Shown: positions 8,015 through 16,457, counted from the stretch's first letter. The stretch: 64,000 nt of DNA from Catellatospora sp. TT07R-123 (GCF_018327705.1 NZ_BNEM01000002.1:1302001-1366000); one strand, 5' to 3'. Program-made: numbers and translations. The notes: generated from the sequence alone by a model not told the origin.

Positions 8015-9496
8015 ATGAACCGGAGAATCCTCTACACCTCCGCGGTGGCCGCCCTCACCCTGGGCATCACCGCGGCACTGACCTACCCGGCAGCCGCGGG
8101 CCAGCGGCCCGACGCCGTCACCGAGGCCGCCATCGCGTCCGGGGTGTCGACGCAGGTCTTCCAGGCGCTGTCGCGCGACCTCAAGCTCGACACCAAGGGC
8201 GTCCAGCTGCGCCTGGCCAACGAGGCCAGGGCCGCCGGCGCCGACCTCAAGCTGCGCAAGGCCCTCGGCGGCGGCTACGCCGGGGCCTGGCTGTCGGCCG
8301 ACGCCAAGACCTTCACCGTCGCGGTCACCAGCAGCGCCCAGGCCGAGCAGGTCAAGGCCGCGGGCGCCACCCCGCAGCTGGTCACCCGCAGCCTGGCCCA
8401 GCTCGACGCGGTCAAGGACCGGCTCGACGCCGCCGCGGGCAAGGCGCCCGCGTCGGTGCCCGGCTGGTACGTCGACGTCACCACCAACAGCGTCGTCGTG
8501 CTCGCCCACGCCGCTGCCGACGCCGCCGGATTCCTCAAGGCCGCCGCCGTGGACGCCGCCTCCGTGCGGGTCGAGACGTCCACCGAGCACCCGGTGCCCT
8601 ACATCGACGTCATCGGCGGCAACGCGTACTACATCGGCGGCTCGCGCTGCTCGGTCGGCTTCCCCGTGACCGGCGGGTTCGTCACCGCGGGCCACTGCGG
8701 CACCACCGGCTCGACCACCACGCAGCCCAGCGGCACCTTCCGCGGCTCCAGCTTCCCCGGCAACGACTACGCCTGGGTGCAGGTGGCCTCGGGCAACACC
8801 CCGCGCCCGTACGTCAACAACTACGCGGGCGGCAACGTGACCGTCGCGGGCTCCACCGAGGCCGCCGTCGGTGCGTCGGTGTGCCGCTCCGGCTCGACCA
8901 CCGGCTGGCACTGCGGCACCATCCAGGCCCGCGGCGCGTCGGTGACCTACTCGCAGGGCACCGTGACCGGCCTGATCCGCACCAACGTCTGCGCCGAGCC
9001 GGGCGACTCCGGCGGCTCGCTCATCGCGGGCAGCCAGGCCCAGGGCGTCACCTCCGGCGGGTCGGGCGACTGCACCTCCGGCGGCACGACCTACTTCCAG
9101 CCGGTCAACGAGATCCTCCAGGCGTACAGCCTGACGCTGACGACCAGCGGCACCACCCCGCCCAGCTCCCCGCCGCCCGGCGGCGGCTGCACCGGGTACG
9201 AGTTCACCCGCACCGGCTCGCTGTCCAGCGGCGCCAGCGCGTACCAGCCCGACAACAGCTACTACACCTCGACCGCCTCCGGCACCCACCGCGGCTGCCT
9301 GGTCGGCCCGGCGGCCACCGACTTCGACCTGTACCTGCAGAAGTGGAACGGCTCGGCGTGGGTGAACGTGGCCCAAGGCGCGACGTCGTCCAGCTCGGAG
9401 TCGCTGACCTACTCCGGCACCGCCGGCTCCTACCGCTACCGGGTGCACGCCTACAGCGGCTCCGGCAGCTACACCCTCGGCTTCACCAACCCGTAA
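8015..9496 (+). CDS. secreted S1-family serine protease (alpha-lytic/streptogrisin type) with C-terminal PPC-like domain
   Basis: Precursor of 493 residues: Sec signal peptide (residues ~1-29, ending AAAG), a prodomain of the alpha-lytic protease type (~35-190), and a chymotrypsin-fold catalytic domain. The triad is visible: H227 in TAGHCG, D251 in NDYAWV and S332 in PGDSGGS. After a Pro-rich linker (TTPPSSPPPGGG) comes a ~100-residue C-terminal domain resembling bacterial pre-peptidase C-terminal domains (YLQKWNGSAWV..YRYRVHAYSGSGSYTLGF). It should be exported, self-processed and act as an extracellular endopeptidase. The ribosome binding site is weak. The gene ends 25 bp before a strong hairpin. 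Confidence 0.95.
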   Translation: MNRRILYTSAVAALTLGITAALTYPAAAGQRPDAVTEAAIASGVSTQVFQALSRDLKLDTKGVQLRLANEARAAGADLKLRKALGGGYAGAWLSADAKTFTVAVTSSAQAEQVKAAGATPQLVTRSLAQLDAVKDRLDAAAGKAPASVPGWYVDVTTNSVVVLAHAAADAAGFLKAAAVDAASVRVETSTEHPVPYIDVIGGNAYYIGGSRCSVGFPVTGGFVTAGHCGTTGSTTTQPSGTFRGSSFPGNDYAWVQVASGNTPRPYVNNYAGGNVTVAGSTEAAVGASVCRSGSTTGWHCGTIQARGASVTYSQGTVTGLIRTNVCAEPGDSGGSLIAGSQAQGVTSGGSGDCTSGGTTYFQPVNEILQAYSLTLTTSGTTPPSSPPPGGGCTGYEFTRTGSLSSGASAYQPDNSYYTSTASGTHRGCLVGPAATDFDLYLQKWNGSAWVNVAQGATSSSSESLTYSGTAGSYRYRVHAYSGSGSYTLGFTNP

Positions 9497-9520
9497 GGCC
9501 CTTCTCCCCACCCGTGGAAC

Positions 9521-9550
9521 CGCCCGGCAGGCCCTGCGGCCTGCCGGGCG
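9521..9550. terminator. bidirectional hairpin between convergent genes
   Basis: Perfect 13-bp stem CGCCCGGCAGGCC / GGCCTGCCGGGCG with a CTGC loop, in the 75-bp gap between the protease (plus) and the Pro-rich secreted protein (minus). No T-run follows on either side, so it is a hairpin terminator of the actinomycete type. Confidence 0.75.
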
Positions 9551-9571
9551 TCCCGTGCGGACGAGGCCGGG

Positions 9572-10954
9572 TCAGCGCACCGCGGCCGTGGCCGTGGGCA
9601 TCACGGGCGGGCTGGGCATCGCGGGCGGGCTCGGCATCGCGGACAGGCTCGGCGGTGCGGGCGGGCTGGGCGGCAGCGACGGACCGGCGGTGGGCGAGGG
9701 CGGGATGCTGGGCGGGGCCGGGCTGGCCGACGGGGCTGTCGACGGTGACGGCGGGCCCGAGGGCGGCGCGGCGGTCGGCGACGGGGCTGGCGCGAGCCAT
9801 GCGATCGCCGGAATCCTGGCACCCACGACCAGGTCCAGCGGCTCGTAGCCGCGGTAGCGCAGCCCGATCAGGGTGTCCTGCACGATCACCACCTCCCAGC
9901 GCGGATCGGCGCCGGGACCGGCGAACCGGGTCCCGGCCGGCAGCGCCAGCTGGAACAGCTCGTTGGGGACGATGCGGACCGACACGCCCAGGTAAGGGTC
10001 GGTCTCGGTCCCGGAGCCGGTCATCGGCGCGTTGACCAGGTCGAGCTGCCAGGGCAGCGCCGGGTTCGCGGCGGCCAGCGCCACGGACTGCGCCGGGCAG
10101 CCGCAGCCGCCGTCCAGCAGGCTGATCTGGGTGCCGTTGAGCTTGAGGTCCTTGAACTCGGCGGGCGGCGGGCCGGGCTTCTTCTCCACCTCCGTGGTGT
10201 GCGGGGCGAGCTTGCCCTCCTTGTACGGCCCGACCTCCTTGGTGATGGTCAGGACGTTCTTGGCCACGTCGTACTCGTAGGTGTAGCGGATGACCTCCTT
10301 CTCCTTGTCCGGATTGGGGCCCTCGTTGTACCAGACGAACTTGGCGAAATCGAACGTCCGGTCGTCATAGCTGACCAGGTAGCGGTTCAGGCCCCCGGCC
10401 AGCACGCAGCCCGCGATCCAGAGACCGTCCTTGGCCGCCTTGCCCTTGGGCACGTACAGCAGGGCGAGGTCCGGGCCGCCGTGGCCGTTGCCCTTCTTGA
10501 GGCACCACAGGAACACCTCGTTGCCGGTGAGGTCCGCCGTGTGCAGGATCGTGTCGCCCTTGTCGGACCGCCACTTCAGCGCCGCGTCGATCGCGTCGGC
10601 GACCGCCTTGGCGTTGTCGGTGAGGTCCTTCGGGACGAGGTCGGAGACGTTCTTCTTGAGCAGCTTCGCGAGCTCGACCATGGCGTACGCGACGGCGGCG
10701 TCGTTGTAGCCGGTCTCCCCCTTCTTCGGCTCGTCGACCCGGATCATGCGGTCGGCCTTGCCGTCCGCCTTCAGCTTGGCGTCGATCGCCTCGGCCATCG
10801 CGAACGAGGCGGCGTTGCAGACGCCGGGCAGGTTGAGGTCCTTGAGCGGGCCGGGCGCGGCGTTCGCGGCGGGCGTCGTCGCCGCCACCGCGAACCCCAA
10901 TGCGAGCAGCACCGCCGTGACACCGCAGAGCGCGCGGAGCCTTCGTGAGGTCAT
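9572..10954 (-). CDS. secreted protein of unknown function with Pro/Ser-rich C-terminal tail
   Basis: Start placed at ATG 10954 (M-T-S-R-R-L-R), preceded by AGGAGG at good spacing; an upstream in-frame ATG at 10972 lies on the wrong side of that site. The 460-residue product has a clear Sec signal peptide (VTAVLLALGFAVAATTPAANAA). The body (~35-375) contains NAASFAMAEAIDAKLKADGK and a GGCGCPAQS cysteine cluster and matches no family I recognise. The last ~80 residues are low-complexity Pro/Ser/Ala with repeated PPSP, PSPPAMPSPP units, as in wall-spanning linkers. No LPxTG or membrane anchor follows, so it may be released or wall-associated. Confidence 0.8.
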   Translation of the reverse strand: MTSRRLRALCGVTAVLLALGFAVAATTPAANAAPGPLKDLNLPGVCNAASFAMAEAIDAKLKADGKADRMIRVDEPKKGETGYNDAAVAYAMVELAKLLKKNVSDLVPKDLTDNAKAVADAIDAALKWRSDKGDTILHTADLTGNEVFLWCLKKGNGHGGPDLALLYVPKGKAAKDGLWIAGCVLAGGLNRYLVSYDDRTFDFAKFVWYNEGPNPDKEKEVIRYTYEYDVAKNVLTITKEVGPYKEGKLAPHTTEVEKKPGPPPAEFKDLKLNGTQISLLDGGCGCPAQSVALAAANPALPWQLDLVNAPMTGSGTETDPYLGVSVRIVPNELFQLALPAGTRFAGPGADPRWEVVIVQDTLIGLRYRGYEPLDLVVGARIPAIAWLAPAPSPTAAPPSGPPSPSTAPSASPAPPSIPPSPTAGPSLPPSPPAPPSLSAMPSPPAMPSPPVMPTATAAVR

Positions 10955-11059
10955 CGCGCATCCTCCTGACATTGATAGACGTGCATCACTTCCGTGGTGT
11001 CATCGTGACGAACGGCGGCACGGCGGCGGTGTCGGGTTGGCGACAACATGCCCGCAGCG

Positions 11060-11101
11060 CTCACACGTGTGGGGTTGTGCGCACAACCCCACAGGTGTGA
11101 G
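11060..11101. repeat. 42-bp near-perfect palindrome upstream of the CDF gene
   Basis: Two 21-bp arms meet at 11080/11081 with no spacer and a single mismatch (G11067 opposite G11094). The centre reads GGGGTTGTGCGCACAACCCC and the outer arms are CTCACAC/GTGTGAG. It lies 66 bp upstream of the chosen CDF start. It could be a cruciform-prone repeat, a terminator for minus-strand readthrough, or a large operator; the gene-proximal position favours a regulatory role, without proof. Confidence 0.7.
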
Positions 11102-11167
11102 CCGCGACGGGTCGAGCACGCGGCGCAGAGCATCGGGGGCGGCTCCCTGCGGGCTTATGATCCGGAT

Positions 11168-12352
11168 ATGCGCCGTCAGCCATCGCAGACCCCCTCCGAG
11201 CAGCCCGACGACGCAGACGGCACGAGCACCGGCCGCATCGATCCGCATCCCCACGATCACGACCACCCCCACCGGGCGGAGTCTGCGCACCACGATCGCG
11301 GCGACAGCGGTCACGCGCCGCACCATCACGACGACGACCACGGCCCGGACCACGAGCATGACCACGAGCACGGGCACGGTTCGGGCGGGTGGTGGCACCG
11401 GATCACGCACCTGGTGACGCCGCATTCGCACGACAGTCTCGACAAGGTCGACAGTGCGATGGAGACCTCACGGCAGGGCATCCGCGCGCTGTGGGTGTCG
11501 CTGCTGGTGCTGGGGGTCACCGCAGCGCTACAGGCGGTCGTGGTGCTGTTCTCGGGCTCGGTGGCGCTGCTCGGCGACACGCTGCACAACGTGGCCGACG
11601 CGCTGACGGCGGTGCCGCTGGGCATCGCGTTCGTGGTCGGCCGGCGCCCGGCGAACCGGCGCTACACGTACGGCTACGGGCGGGCCGAGGACCTGGCTGG
11701 CATCGCGATCGTGCTGACCATCGCCGTGTCGGCGGTGTGGGCCGGCTGGGAGGCGGTGTCGCGGCTGCTGCACCCGCAGGAGGTCCGGCACCTGGCGTAC
11801 GTCGCCGCCGCCGCGGTGATCGGGTTCCTCGGCAACGAGCTCGTGGCGCGATACCGGATCACGGTCGGGCGGCGGATCGGGTCGGCGGCGCTGGTCGCCG
11901 ACGGGCTGCACGCGCGCACCGACGGGTTCACCTCGCTGGCCGTGCTGCTGGGAGCGGGCGGGGTGGCCCTGGGCTGGCCCCGGGCCGACCCGATCGTGGG
12001 CCTGCTGATCACCGCGGCGATCGTGCTGGTGCTCAAGGACGCCGTCCGCGAGGTCTACCGGCGGCTGATGGACGCCGTCGACCCCGCGCTCATCGGCACC
12101 GCCGAGCAGGCGCTGCGCGACACCCCCGGGGTGCTGGACGTCGGCGCGGTGCGGATGCGCTGGATCGGCCACACGCTGCGGGCCGAGTGCGAGATCGTGG
12201 TGGACCCGGACGCCCCGGTACGCACCGGCCACGCGATCGCCGTCGACGCCGAGCACCGGCTCATCCACGCGATCCCGCGCCTGTCCGCGGCGACCGTGCA
12301 CGCCGACCCCGGCAGCCCCGACGCCCACCAGCCCCTCGACCACCACCGCTGA
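11168..12352 (+). CDS. cation diffusion facilitator (CDF) metal exporter with His-rich N-terminus
   Basis: Start chosen at ATG 11168 (M-R-R-Q-P-S): the box TATGAT (11156-11161) sits exactly 6 nt upstream, suggesting a leaderless transcript. The longer frame from 11048 would run through the 42-bp palindrome. The 394-residue protein begins with a cytosolic His/Asp-rich stretch (residues ~26-71, repeated HxH) likely to bind zinc or related divalent metals. Membrane helices follow, carrying the CDF signatures GDTLHNVAD and ADGLHARTDG, then a cytoplasmic C-terminal domain (~300-390). CDF proteins export Zn, Co, Cd or similar ions by proton antiport. Substrate specificity cannot be called with certainty. 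Confidence 0.92.
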   Translation: MRRQPSQTPSEQPDDADGTSTGRIDPHPHDHDHPHRAESAHHDRGDSGHAPHHHDDDHGPDHEHDHEHGHGSGGWWHRITHLVTPHSHDSLDKVDSAMETSRQGIRALWVSLLVLGVTAALQAVVVLFSGSVALLGDTLHNVADALTAVPLGIAFVVGRRPANRRYTYGYGRAEDLAGIAIVLTIAVSAVWAGWEAVSRLLHPQEVRHLAYVAAAAVIGFLGNELVARYRITVGRRIGSAALVADGLHARTDGFTSLAVLLGAGGVALGWPRADPIVGLLITAAIVLVLKDAVREVYRRLMDAVDPALIGTAEQALRDTPGVLDVGAVRMRWIGHTLRAECEIVVDPDAPVRTGHAIAVDAEHRLIHAIPRLSAATVHADPGSPDAHQPLDHHR

Positions 12353-12377
12353 CAGCGACCACACCGCGCTGGTGGGA

Positions 12378-12419
12378 AAGGGCACCTTCTGCTACGCAAA
12401 GCGATGAGAAGGTGCCCTT
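12378..12419. terminator. AAGGGCACC-type hairpin between convergent genes
   Basis: Arms AAGGGCACCTTCT (12378-12390) and AGAAGGTGCCCTT (12407-12419), 13 bp perfect, enclosing a 16-nt loop. It lies in the 71-bp gap between the CDF gene (plus) and the Gfo/Idh gene (minus). A related hairpin follows the next minus-strand gene at 13791. Confidence 0.75.
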
Positions 12420-12423
12420 CGTT

Positions 12424-13677
12424 TCATCTGGCGACGGTGACGACGGTGCCGTCGAGGCGGGCCTGCTCGGCCGCGAACGTCGCCAGGTGCGAGTTCAGCG
12501 TCTGGGCCGGTCCGGACAGGATCGGGGCGGGGTCGCCGGTGGCCACCGCGGTGACGAAGGCCTCCATCAGACCCTCGTCGCCGCCGCCGTGACCGCCCGC
12601 CGAGTCGGCCCCGCCGACGGTGCTGGGGTCGTGCTGGGTCCAGGCGCCGGTGACGAAGTCGTACACGGTGATGCTGTCGCCCTCGCAGACCAGCTCGCCG
12701 CGGGTGCCGAACAGGCGGGTGCGGCGGTGGCCGCCGGTGTTGAAGGCGTTCATGGTGAACACGGCGCTGACGCCGCCGTCGAACTCCATCGCCACGACCT
12801 GGTGGTCGACCACGTCGTTGTCGCAGGCGTAGACGCAGCGGCCGTACGGGCCCTCGCGCAGCGCGGATAGCAGCGACTCCTCGGTGAACACCTGCGTGAC
12901 CACGCTCAGCGGCCACGAGTGGCGCCCCTGCGCGAGCTGCCCGCCGTAGAGCCGGGTCGCCGAGTACGGGCAGTCCGGCTCGACCGCGCAGTCCAGGCAC
13001 CGGTCGGCGGCGCCCTCGGGCCGGTTCTCGGGCCGGAAGTGGCGCAGGCCGCCGAAGCTGGACACGCGGGCGATGTCGCGGCCGACGACGTGCTGGAGCC
13101 AGTCGATGTCGTGGCAGGACTTGGCCAGCAGCATGAAGCTGGCGAGGTCCTGGCGGCGCCAGTGGCCCCGCACGAACGAGTGGGCCTGGTGCCAGAAGCC
13201 GACCGGCTCGTGGTGCTGCACGGACACGATCTCGCCGATCGCCCCGGAGTCGACCAGCTGCTTGACCATCCGGGTGTACGGCGCGTACCGCAGCACGTGG
13301 CAGACGGCGAGCATGACGCCCGCCTCGCGCACCGCGTCCACGACGCGCACGCAGTCCTCCGGCGTCGGCGCGATCGGCTTCTCCAGCATGATGTGCAGCC
13401 CGGCGCGGGCGGCGGCCAGGGCCGGGGCGACGTGGCCGGAGTCCTGGGTGGCGATGATGACCGCGTCGGCGGCGATCCCGGCGGCCAGCAGCTCGGGCCA
13501 GTCGGCGTACGTGTCGGCCGCGGCGATGCCGTGGGCGGCGGCGAGGCGCTCGCGGCGGGCGGGGTCGGGTTCGGCGACGGCCACGATCCGGGCCCGGTCC
13601 GGGTGAGCCAGCGCCCAGCGGGAGTAGCCGGTGCCGCGGTCTCCGGCGCCGATCAGCACCAGGCGTACGGGTTCCAT
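12424..13677 (-). CDS. Gfo/Idh/MocA-family NAD(P)-dependent oxidoreductase
   Basis: Start at ATG 13677 (M-E-P-V-R-L-V-L-I-G), preceded by GGAGGAG; a longer frame to 13758 lacks a ribosome site. The 417-residue protein has an N-terminal Rossmann fold with GAGDRG (~10-15), the family EKP motif (LEKPIAPTPEDC, ~96), and DIDWLQHVVG around residue 186 where the catalytic/substrate block lies. A cysteine cluster C-L-D-C..P-D-C-P-Y-S follows at ~215, as in a subgroup of this family. Members oxidise or reduce sugars, inositols and related alcohols. The substrate is unknown; a sugar is likely given the glycosidase next to it. Confidence 0.9.
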   Translation of the reverse strand: MEPVRLVLIGAGDRGTGYSRWALAHPDRARIVAVAEPDPARRERLAAAHGIAAADTYADWPELLAAGIAADAVIIATQDSGHVAPALAAARAGLHIMLEKPIAPTPEDCVRVVDAVREAGVMLAVCHVLRYAPYTRMVKQLVDSGAIGEIVSVQHHEPVGFWHQAHSFVRGHWRRQDLASFMLLAKSCHDIDWLQHVVGRDIARVSSFGGLRHFRPENRPEGAADRCLDCAVEPDCPYSATRLYGGQLAQGRHSWPLSVVTQVFTEESLLSALREGPYGRCVYACDNDVVDHQVVAMEFDGGVSAVFTMNAFNTGGHRRTRLFGTRGELVCEGDSITVYDFVTGAWTQHDPSTVGGADSAGGHGGGDEGLMEAFVTAVATGDPAPILSGPAQTLNSHLATFAAEQARLDGTVVTVAR

Positions 13678-13790
13678 CGCCACTCCTCCAAGATCCGGCT
13701 GCTCCGCCACTCTATGAGCAGGCAGCGGCCCCGGCAAGGCCCCCGGCCTCCGCCGCACCGCCCCGTCGCGGCCGCCTCCGGCGGGTGGGG

Positions 13791-13832
13791 AAGGGCGCCT
13801 TCCACATCGGATTCCGATGAGAAGGCGCCCTT
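13791..13832. terminator. AAGGGCGCC-type two-tier hairpin after the glycosidase gene
   Basis: Arms AAGGGCGCCTTC (13791-13802) and GAAGGCGCCCTT (13821-13832), with an inner hairpin ATCGGA-T-TCCGAT in the loop. It starts 8 bp beyond the stop of the minus-strand glycosidase gene. Arm sequence and size match the 12378 copy closely, so both belong to one dispersed terminator-like family. Confidence 0.75.
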
Positions 13833-13839
13833 GCTCACC

Positions 13840-15858
13840 TCAGCGGGTGGTGCAGAGGGTGCCGTTGAGGGTGAAGAGGGCGGGCGGGACGTTCGGGCCC
13901 GAGTAGGCGCCGACGAAGCCGATGTTCACCGTGGCGCCGGGGGCGATGGTGCGGTTGAAGTCGGCGTTGGACGCGCGGACCGAGCTGCCGGTCGCGGTCC
14001 ACGTGCCGTTCCAGCCGCCGGAGAACTGCTGCCAGGCGGTCGGCCAGCTGAAGGCCAGGTTCCACGAGTCGATCGGGCTGGTGCCGGTGTTGGTGATGTC
14101 GACGCTGCCGACGTACCCGTTGCCCCAGTCGTTGACGTCGGCGAACGTCACCGCGCAGGACGAGGCGGCCGGGGTGCCGGTCTGGAAGGTGACCGGCGGC
14201 GAGGCCCAGGAGACCCGGCCCGCGCTGTCGCGCACGATCACGTTCGCGGTGTACCGGGTGCCCGGGGTGAGGTTGTGCACCGTGAACGTGGTGCCGGTGG
14301 TCTCGCCCCACTGCTCGGTGACGGTGCCGTTCTGCCGGTGCAGCTCGTACTTCAGGCCGGTGCCGGCCGAGGCGGGCCAGGTGAGCGTCGCGTCGGTGGC
14401 GGTGACGCCGCTCGCGGCGGGGCGGCCGGGCTGGGCCGGCCCGGCGGTCGCGCCGACCGGGTGCAGGATCAGCGTGGTCAGCGAGTACGGCGCGAGCGTG
14501 ACCGAGGTGGCGCTGCCGGACGCGGTCGCGATGGCGGTGGCGCCGTTGCCGAAGGTGAGCACCTGCGCGCTCGCGGCCGGGGAGTAGCCGGAGTAGCCCA
14601 GGGTCACCGGCTTGGCGTTGGCCGGGTCCTCGTTGACCAGCAGCACGGCCAGGTCGCCGTTGGCCCGCCGGGCGGCGTGCACCTTGACCAGCGGGTCGGA
14701 GGCGGCGGCCTTGATGAGCTGGTCGCCGGGCCGGGCGAACCGCGACGCCATCGCCAGGCCGAAGTACGGCGCGAACGGCGTGTTCAGCGCGGGCTCGCAG
14801 ACGGTGCCGTCGGCGTTGCAGCTCGCGCTGGACAGCAGGCCGAAGTCGCCGTAGTCGGTCCGGCCCTCGACGGTGGAGACGGTGCCGATGCCGTTGTGGA
14901 CGTTCCACCAGTCGACGTTGAACACGCCCGCGGCGGTCAGCGCGGCGTACGCGTCGGCGGCGAACAGGGCCCCGGGCTGGGTGTTCTGGCCGTAGCCGGC
15001 GTTGATCTCGGTGAGGGCGATGCCGAGGTCCTTGTGCGCGTACTTCGCGATCTGGTTGCGCACCAGCCATACCGCGTCGGTGACCTGCGCGGTCTTGGAC
15101 AGCGCGTCGGCGGCGCCGGAGCCGCCCGGGTACCAGTGCAGGATCGCGAAGTCGACGGCGGGGCCGGCGATCGACAGCACGACCTGGTTCCAGGTGCCCG
15201 CGTCCCCGCCCGCGACGATGCCGTCGGGCCAGTTGCCGGGTGTGGTCAGCACCACGCCGATCTTGACCGTCGGGTCGACGGCCTTCATGGCCTGGGCGAA
15301 CAGCTTGACGTTCTCCGCGTACGCCGCGGGGCTCTTGTCGGCGTGGTCGTCGGCCTCCCAGGCGGAGCCGTAGTGGCCGTTGCCGTAGAGCTCGTTGCCG
15401 ATCTCCCAGTACTTCACGCCGTAGTGCTTCTCGACGTTGGCGTAGCGCACCCAGTCGGCGGCCTCCTGCGGCGTGCCGGTGCCGTAGTTGGCGATCACCA
15501 CCGGCTGCGCCCCGGCCCGCTGGACCCCGGCCATGAAGTGGTCGAAGTCGGTGTTGGGCGCGACGTAGCCGCCGGGGGCGGTGTTGTCGCGCCAGTGGTA
15601 GATGTCGGAGTAGGAGCCGCCGGGGTAGCGCATCGCCTGCACCCCGGCGTCCTTCATCAGGTCCGCGACGGCGTTGGTGCCGAGCTCGGTGTCCCAGACG
15701 GCGTGGTTGACGCCGATCGCGGCGTCGCTGACGCGCTCCAGCCCGGCGCGGGCGTTGACGGAGACGGTGACGGTGGTGTCGGCCTGCGCCTGGGCGGGCG
15801 GCACGGCCAGTGTGGCGGCCACCAGCGCGAACGCCAGCAGCGGGGTCCGTGGATTCAT
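13840..15858 (-). CDS. secreted clan GH-A glycoside hydrolase (alpha-L-arabinofuranosidase-like) with Fn3 and CBM2
   Basis: Start at ATG 15858 (M-N-P-R-T-P-L-L), which gives a Sec signal peptide ending PPAQAQA; a longer frame to 15933 would bury it and run through the operator. The 672-residue protein has a (beta/alpha)8-type catalytic domain (~30-470) with clan-A features: W-E-I-G-N-E giving the acid/base E156, and L-T-E-I-N giving the nucleophile candidate E284. A fibronectin III domain (~478-560) and a C-terminal CBM2-like cellulose-binding domain with terminal cysteines (~570-672) follow. It resembles GH51-type arabinofuranosidases but the family could be a neighbour such as GH39. It should act outside the cell on plant polysaccharide. 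The CebR-like box upstream suggests cello-oligosaccharide induction. Confidence 0.85.
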   Translation of the reverse strand: MNPRTPLLAFALVAATLAVPPAQAQADTTVTVSVNARAGLERVSDAAIGVNHAVWDTELGTNAVADLMKDAGVQAMRYPGGSYSDIYHWRDNTAPGGYVAPNTDFDHFMAGVQRAGAQPVVIANYGTGTPQEAADWVRYANVEKHYGVKYWEIGNELYGNGHYGSAWEADDHADKSPAAYAENVKLFAQAMKAVDPTVKIGVVLTTPGNWPDGIVAGGDAGTWNQVVLSIAGPAVDFAILHWYPGGSGAADALSKTAQVTDAVWLVRNQIAKYAHKDLGIALTEINAGYGQNTQPGALFAADAYAALTAAGVFNVDWWNVHNGIGTVSTVEGRTDYGDFGLLSSASCNADGTVCEPALNTPFAPYFGLAMASRFARPGDQLIKAAASDPLVKVHAARRANGDLAVLLVNEDPANAKPVTLGYSGYSPAASAQVLTFGNGATAIATASGSATSVTLAPYSLTTLILHPVGATAGPAQPGRPAASGVTATDATLTWPASAGTGLKYELHRQNGTVTEQWGETTGTTFTVHNLTPGTRYTANVIVRDSAGRVSWASPPVTFQTGTPAASSCAVTFADVNDWGNGYVGSVDITNTGTSPIDSWNLAFSWPTAWQQFSGGWNGTWTATGSSVRASNADFNRTIAPGATVNIGFVGAYSGPNVPPALFTLNGTLCTTR

Positions 15859-15886
15859 CAGGTGCGTCCTTATCGGGAGCGATGAA

Positions 15887-15900
15887 TGGAAGCGCTCCCA
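15887..15900. promoter_or_regulatory. CebR-like operator upstream of the CBM2 glycosidase
   Basis: TGGAAGCGCTCCCA differs by one base from the palindrome TGGGAGCGCTCCCA bound by the LacI-family cellobiose-responsive repressor CebR in streptomycetes. It lies 29 bp upstream of the start codon. A TTGACA hexamer is seen on the minus strand at 15929-15924, placing the operator near the transcription start; no good -10 is visible. Confidence 0.75.
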
Positions 15901-15947
15901 AGCGTGATATGAAGACATCGACCTGTCAACCACTGTTTCGAAACGAT

Positions 15948-15973
15948 GACGTCCCTACTAAGACGTCCCTACT
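15948..15973. repeat. short tandem duplication at the marR 3' end
   Basis: GACGTCCCTACT occurs at 15948-15959 and again at 15962-15973 (14-nt period). The second copy contains the marR stop codon. It is probably a small tandem duplication without coding effect. Confidence 0.6.
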
Positions 15974-16457
15974 GATCGGCTTCGGACAGTTCCTCCGTCG
16001 CGTCGCGACCGGCGGCGTTGGCCCGGTCGAGGAAGTCGGCGATGGTGCGCAGCTGCGCCTCGTCGTAACCGGCGCAGATCTCGTCGAGCGAGGCGTTCAT
16101 CCCCGCGTACAGGCCGAAGATCTCCGTGCCGCGCGCGGTCACGGCCCGCAGCGTGACCGCCCGCCGGTCGGTCGGGTGCCGGTCGCGGGCGATCCAGCCC
16201 GCGCGCTCCAGCCGGTCGAGGATGCCGGTCAGCGTGGCCGGGTGCAGCCCCACCTGGCGGGCCAGGGCGCTCGGGCTCATCGGGCCGTGCCGGCTGATCA
16301 CGTCGAGGCAGTCCAGGTCGATGTCGCGCAGCTCCAGCCGCCCGCTGACCTGCCGGTTCAGGATGGAGAGCTGGTTGCGCAGATCCCGCAGCGTCTGCTT
16401 GATGCCCGCGGTCAACCGGCGGCGGTCGCGGCTGTCGCCAGCTGTTACGGAAGTCAT
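15969..16457 (-). CDS. MarR-family transcriptional regulator
   Basis: A 162-residue protein with the MarR winged helix: LDVISRHGPMSPSALARQVGLHPATLTGILDRLERAGWIARDRHPTDRRAV covers the recognition helix and the wing with its conserved D-x-R-D/R region (residues ~50-100), flanked by helices for dimerisation. It is divergent from an NAD(P)H-binding oxidoreductase gene 93 bp away, the usual arrangement for a MarR repressor and its target. Two copies of TCATATTGTA lie in between, one overlapping its own start codon, which suggests autorepression. Confidence 0.93.
   Translation of the reverse strand: MTSVTAGDSRDRRRLTAGIKQTLRDLRNQLSILNRQVSGRLELRDIDLDCLDVISRHGPMSPSALARQVGLHPATLTGILDRLERAGWIARDRHPTDRRAVTLRAVTARGTEIFGLYAGMNASLDEICAGYDEAQLRTIADFLDRANAAGRDATEELSEADQ

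Noticed and set aside
11048-11167. A longer N-terminus for the CDF exporter
   Set aside because: It would translate through the 42-bp palindrome and lacks a ribosome site; TATGAT 6 nt before 11168 supports the shorter protein.
12919-15885. A ~990-codon plus-strand frame across the oxidoreductase and glycosidase genes
   Set aside because: Composition artefact opposite two genes with clear motifs, signal peptide and ribosome sites.
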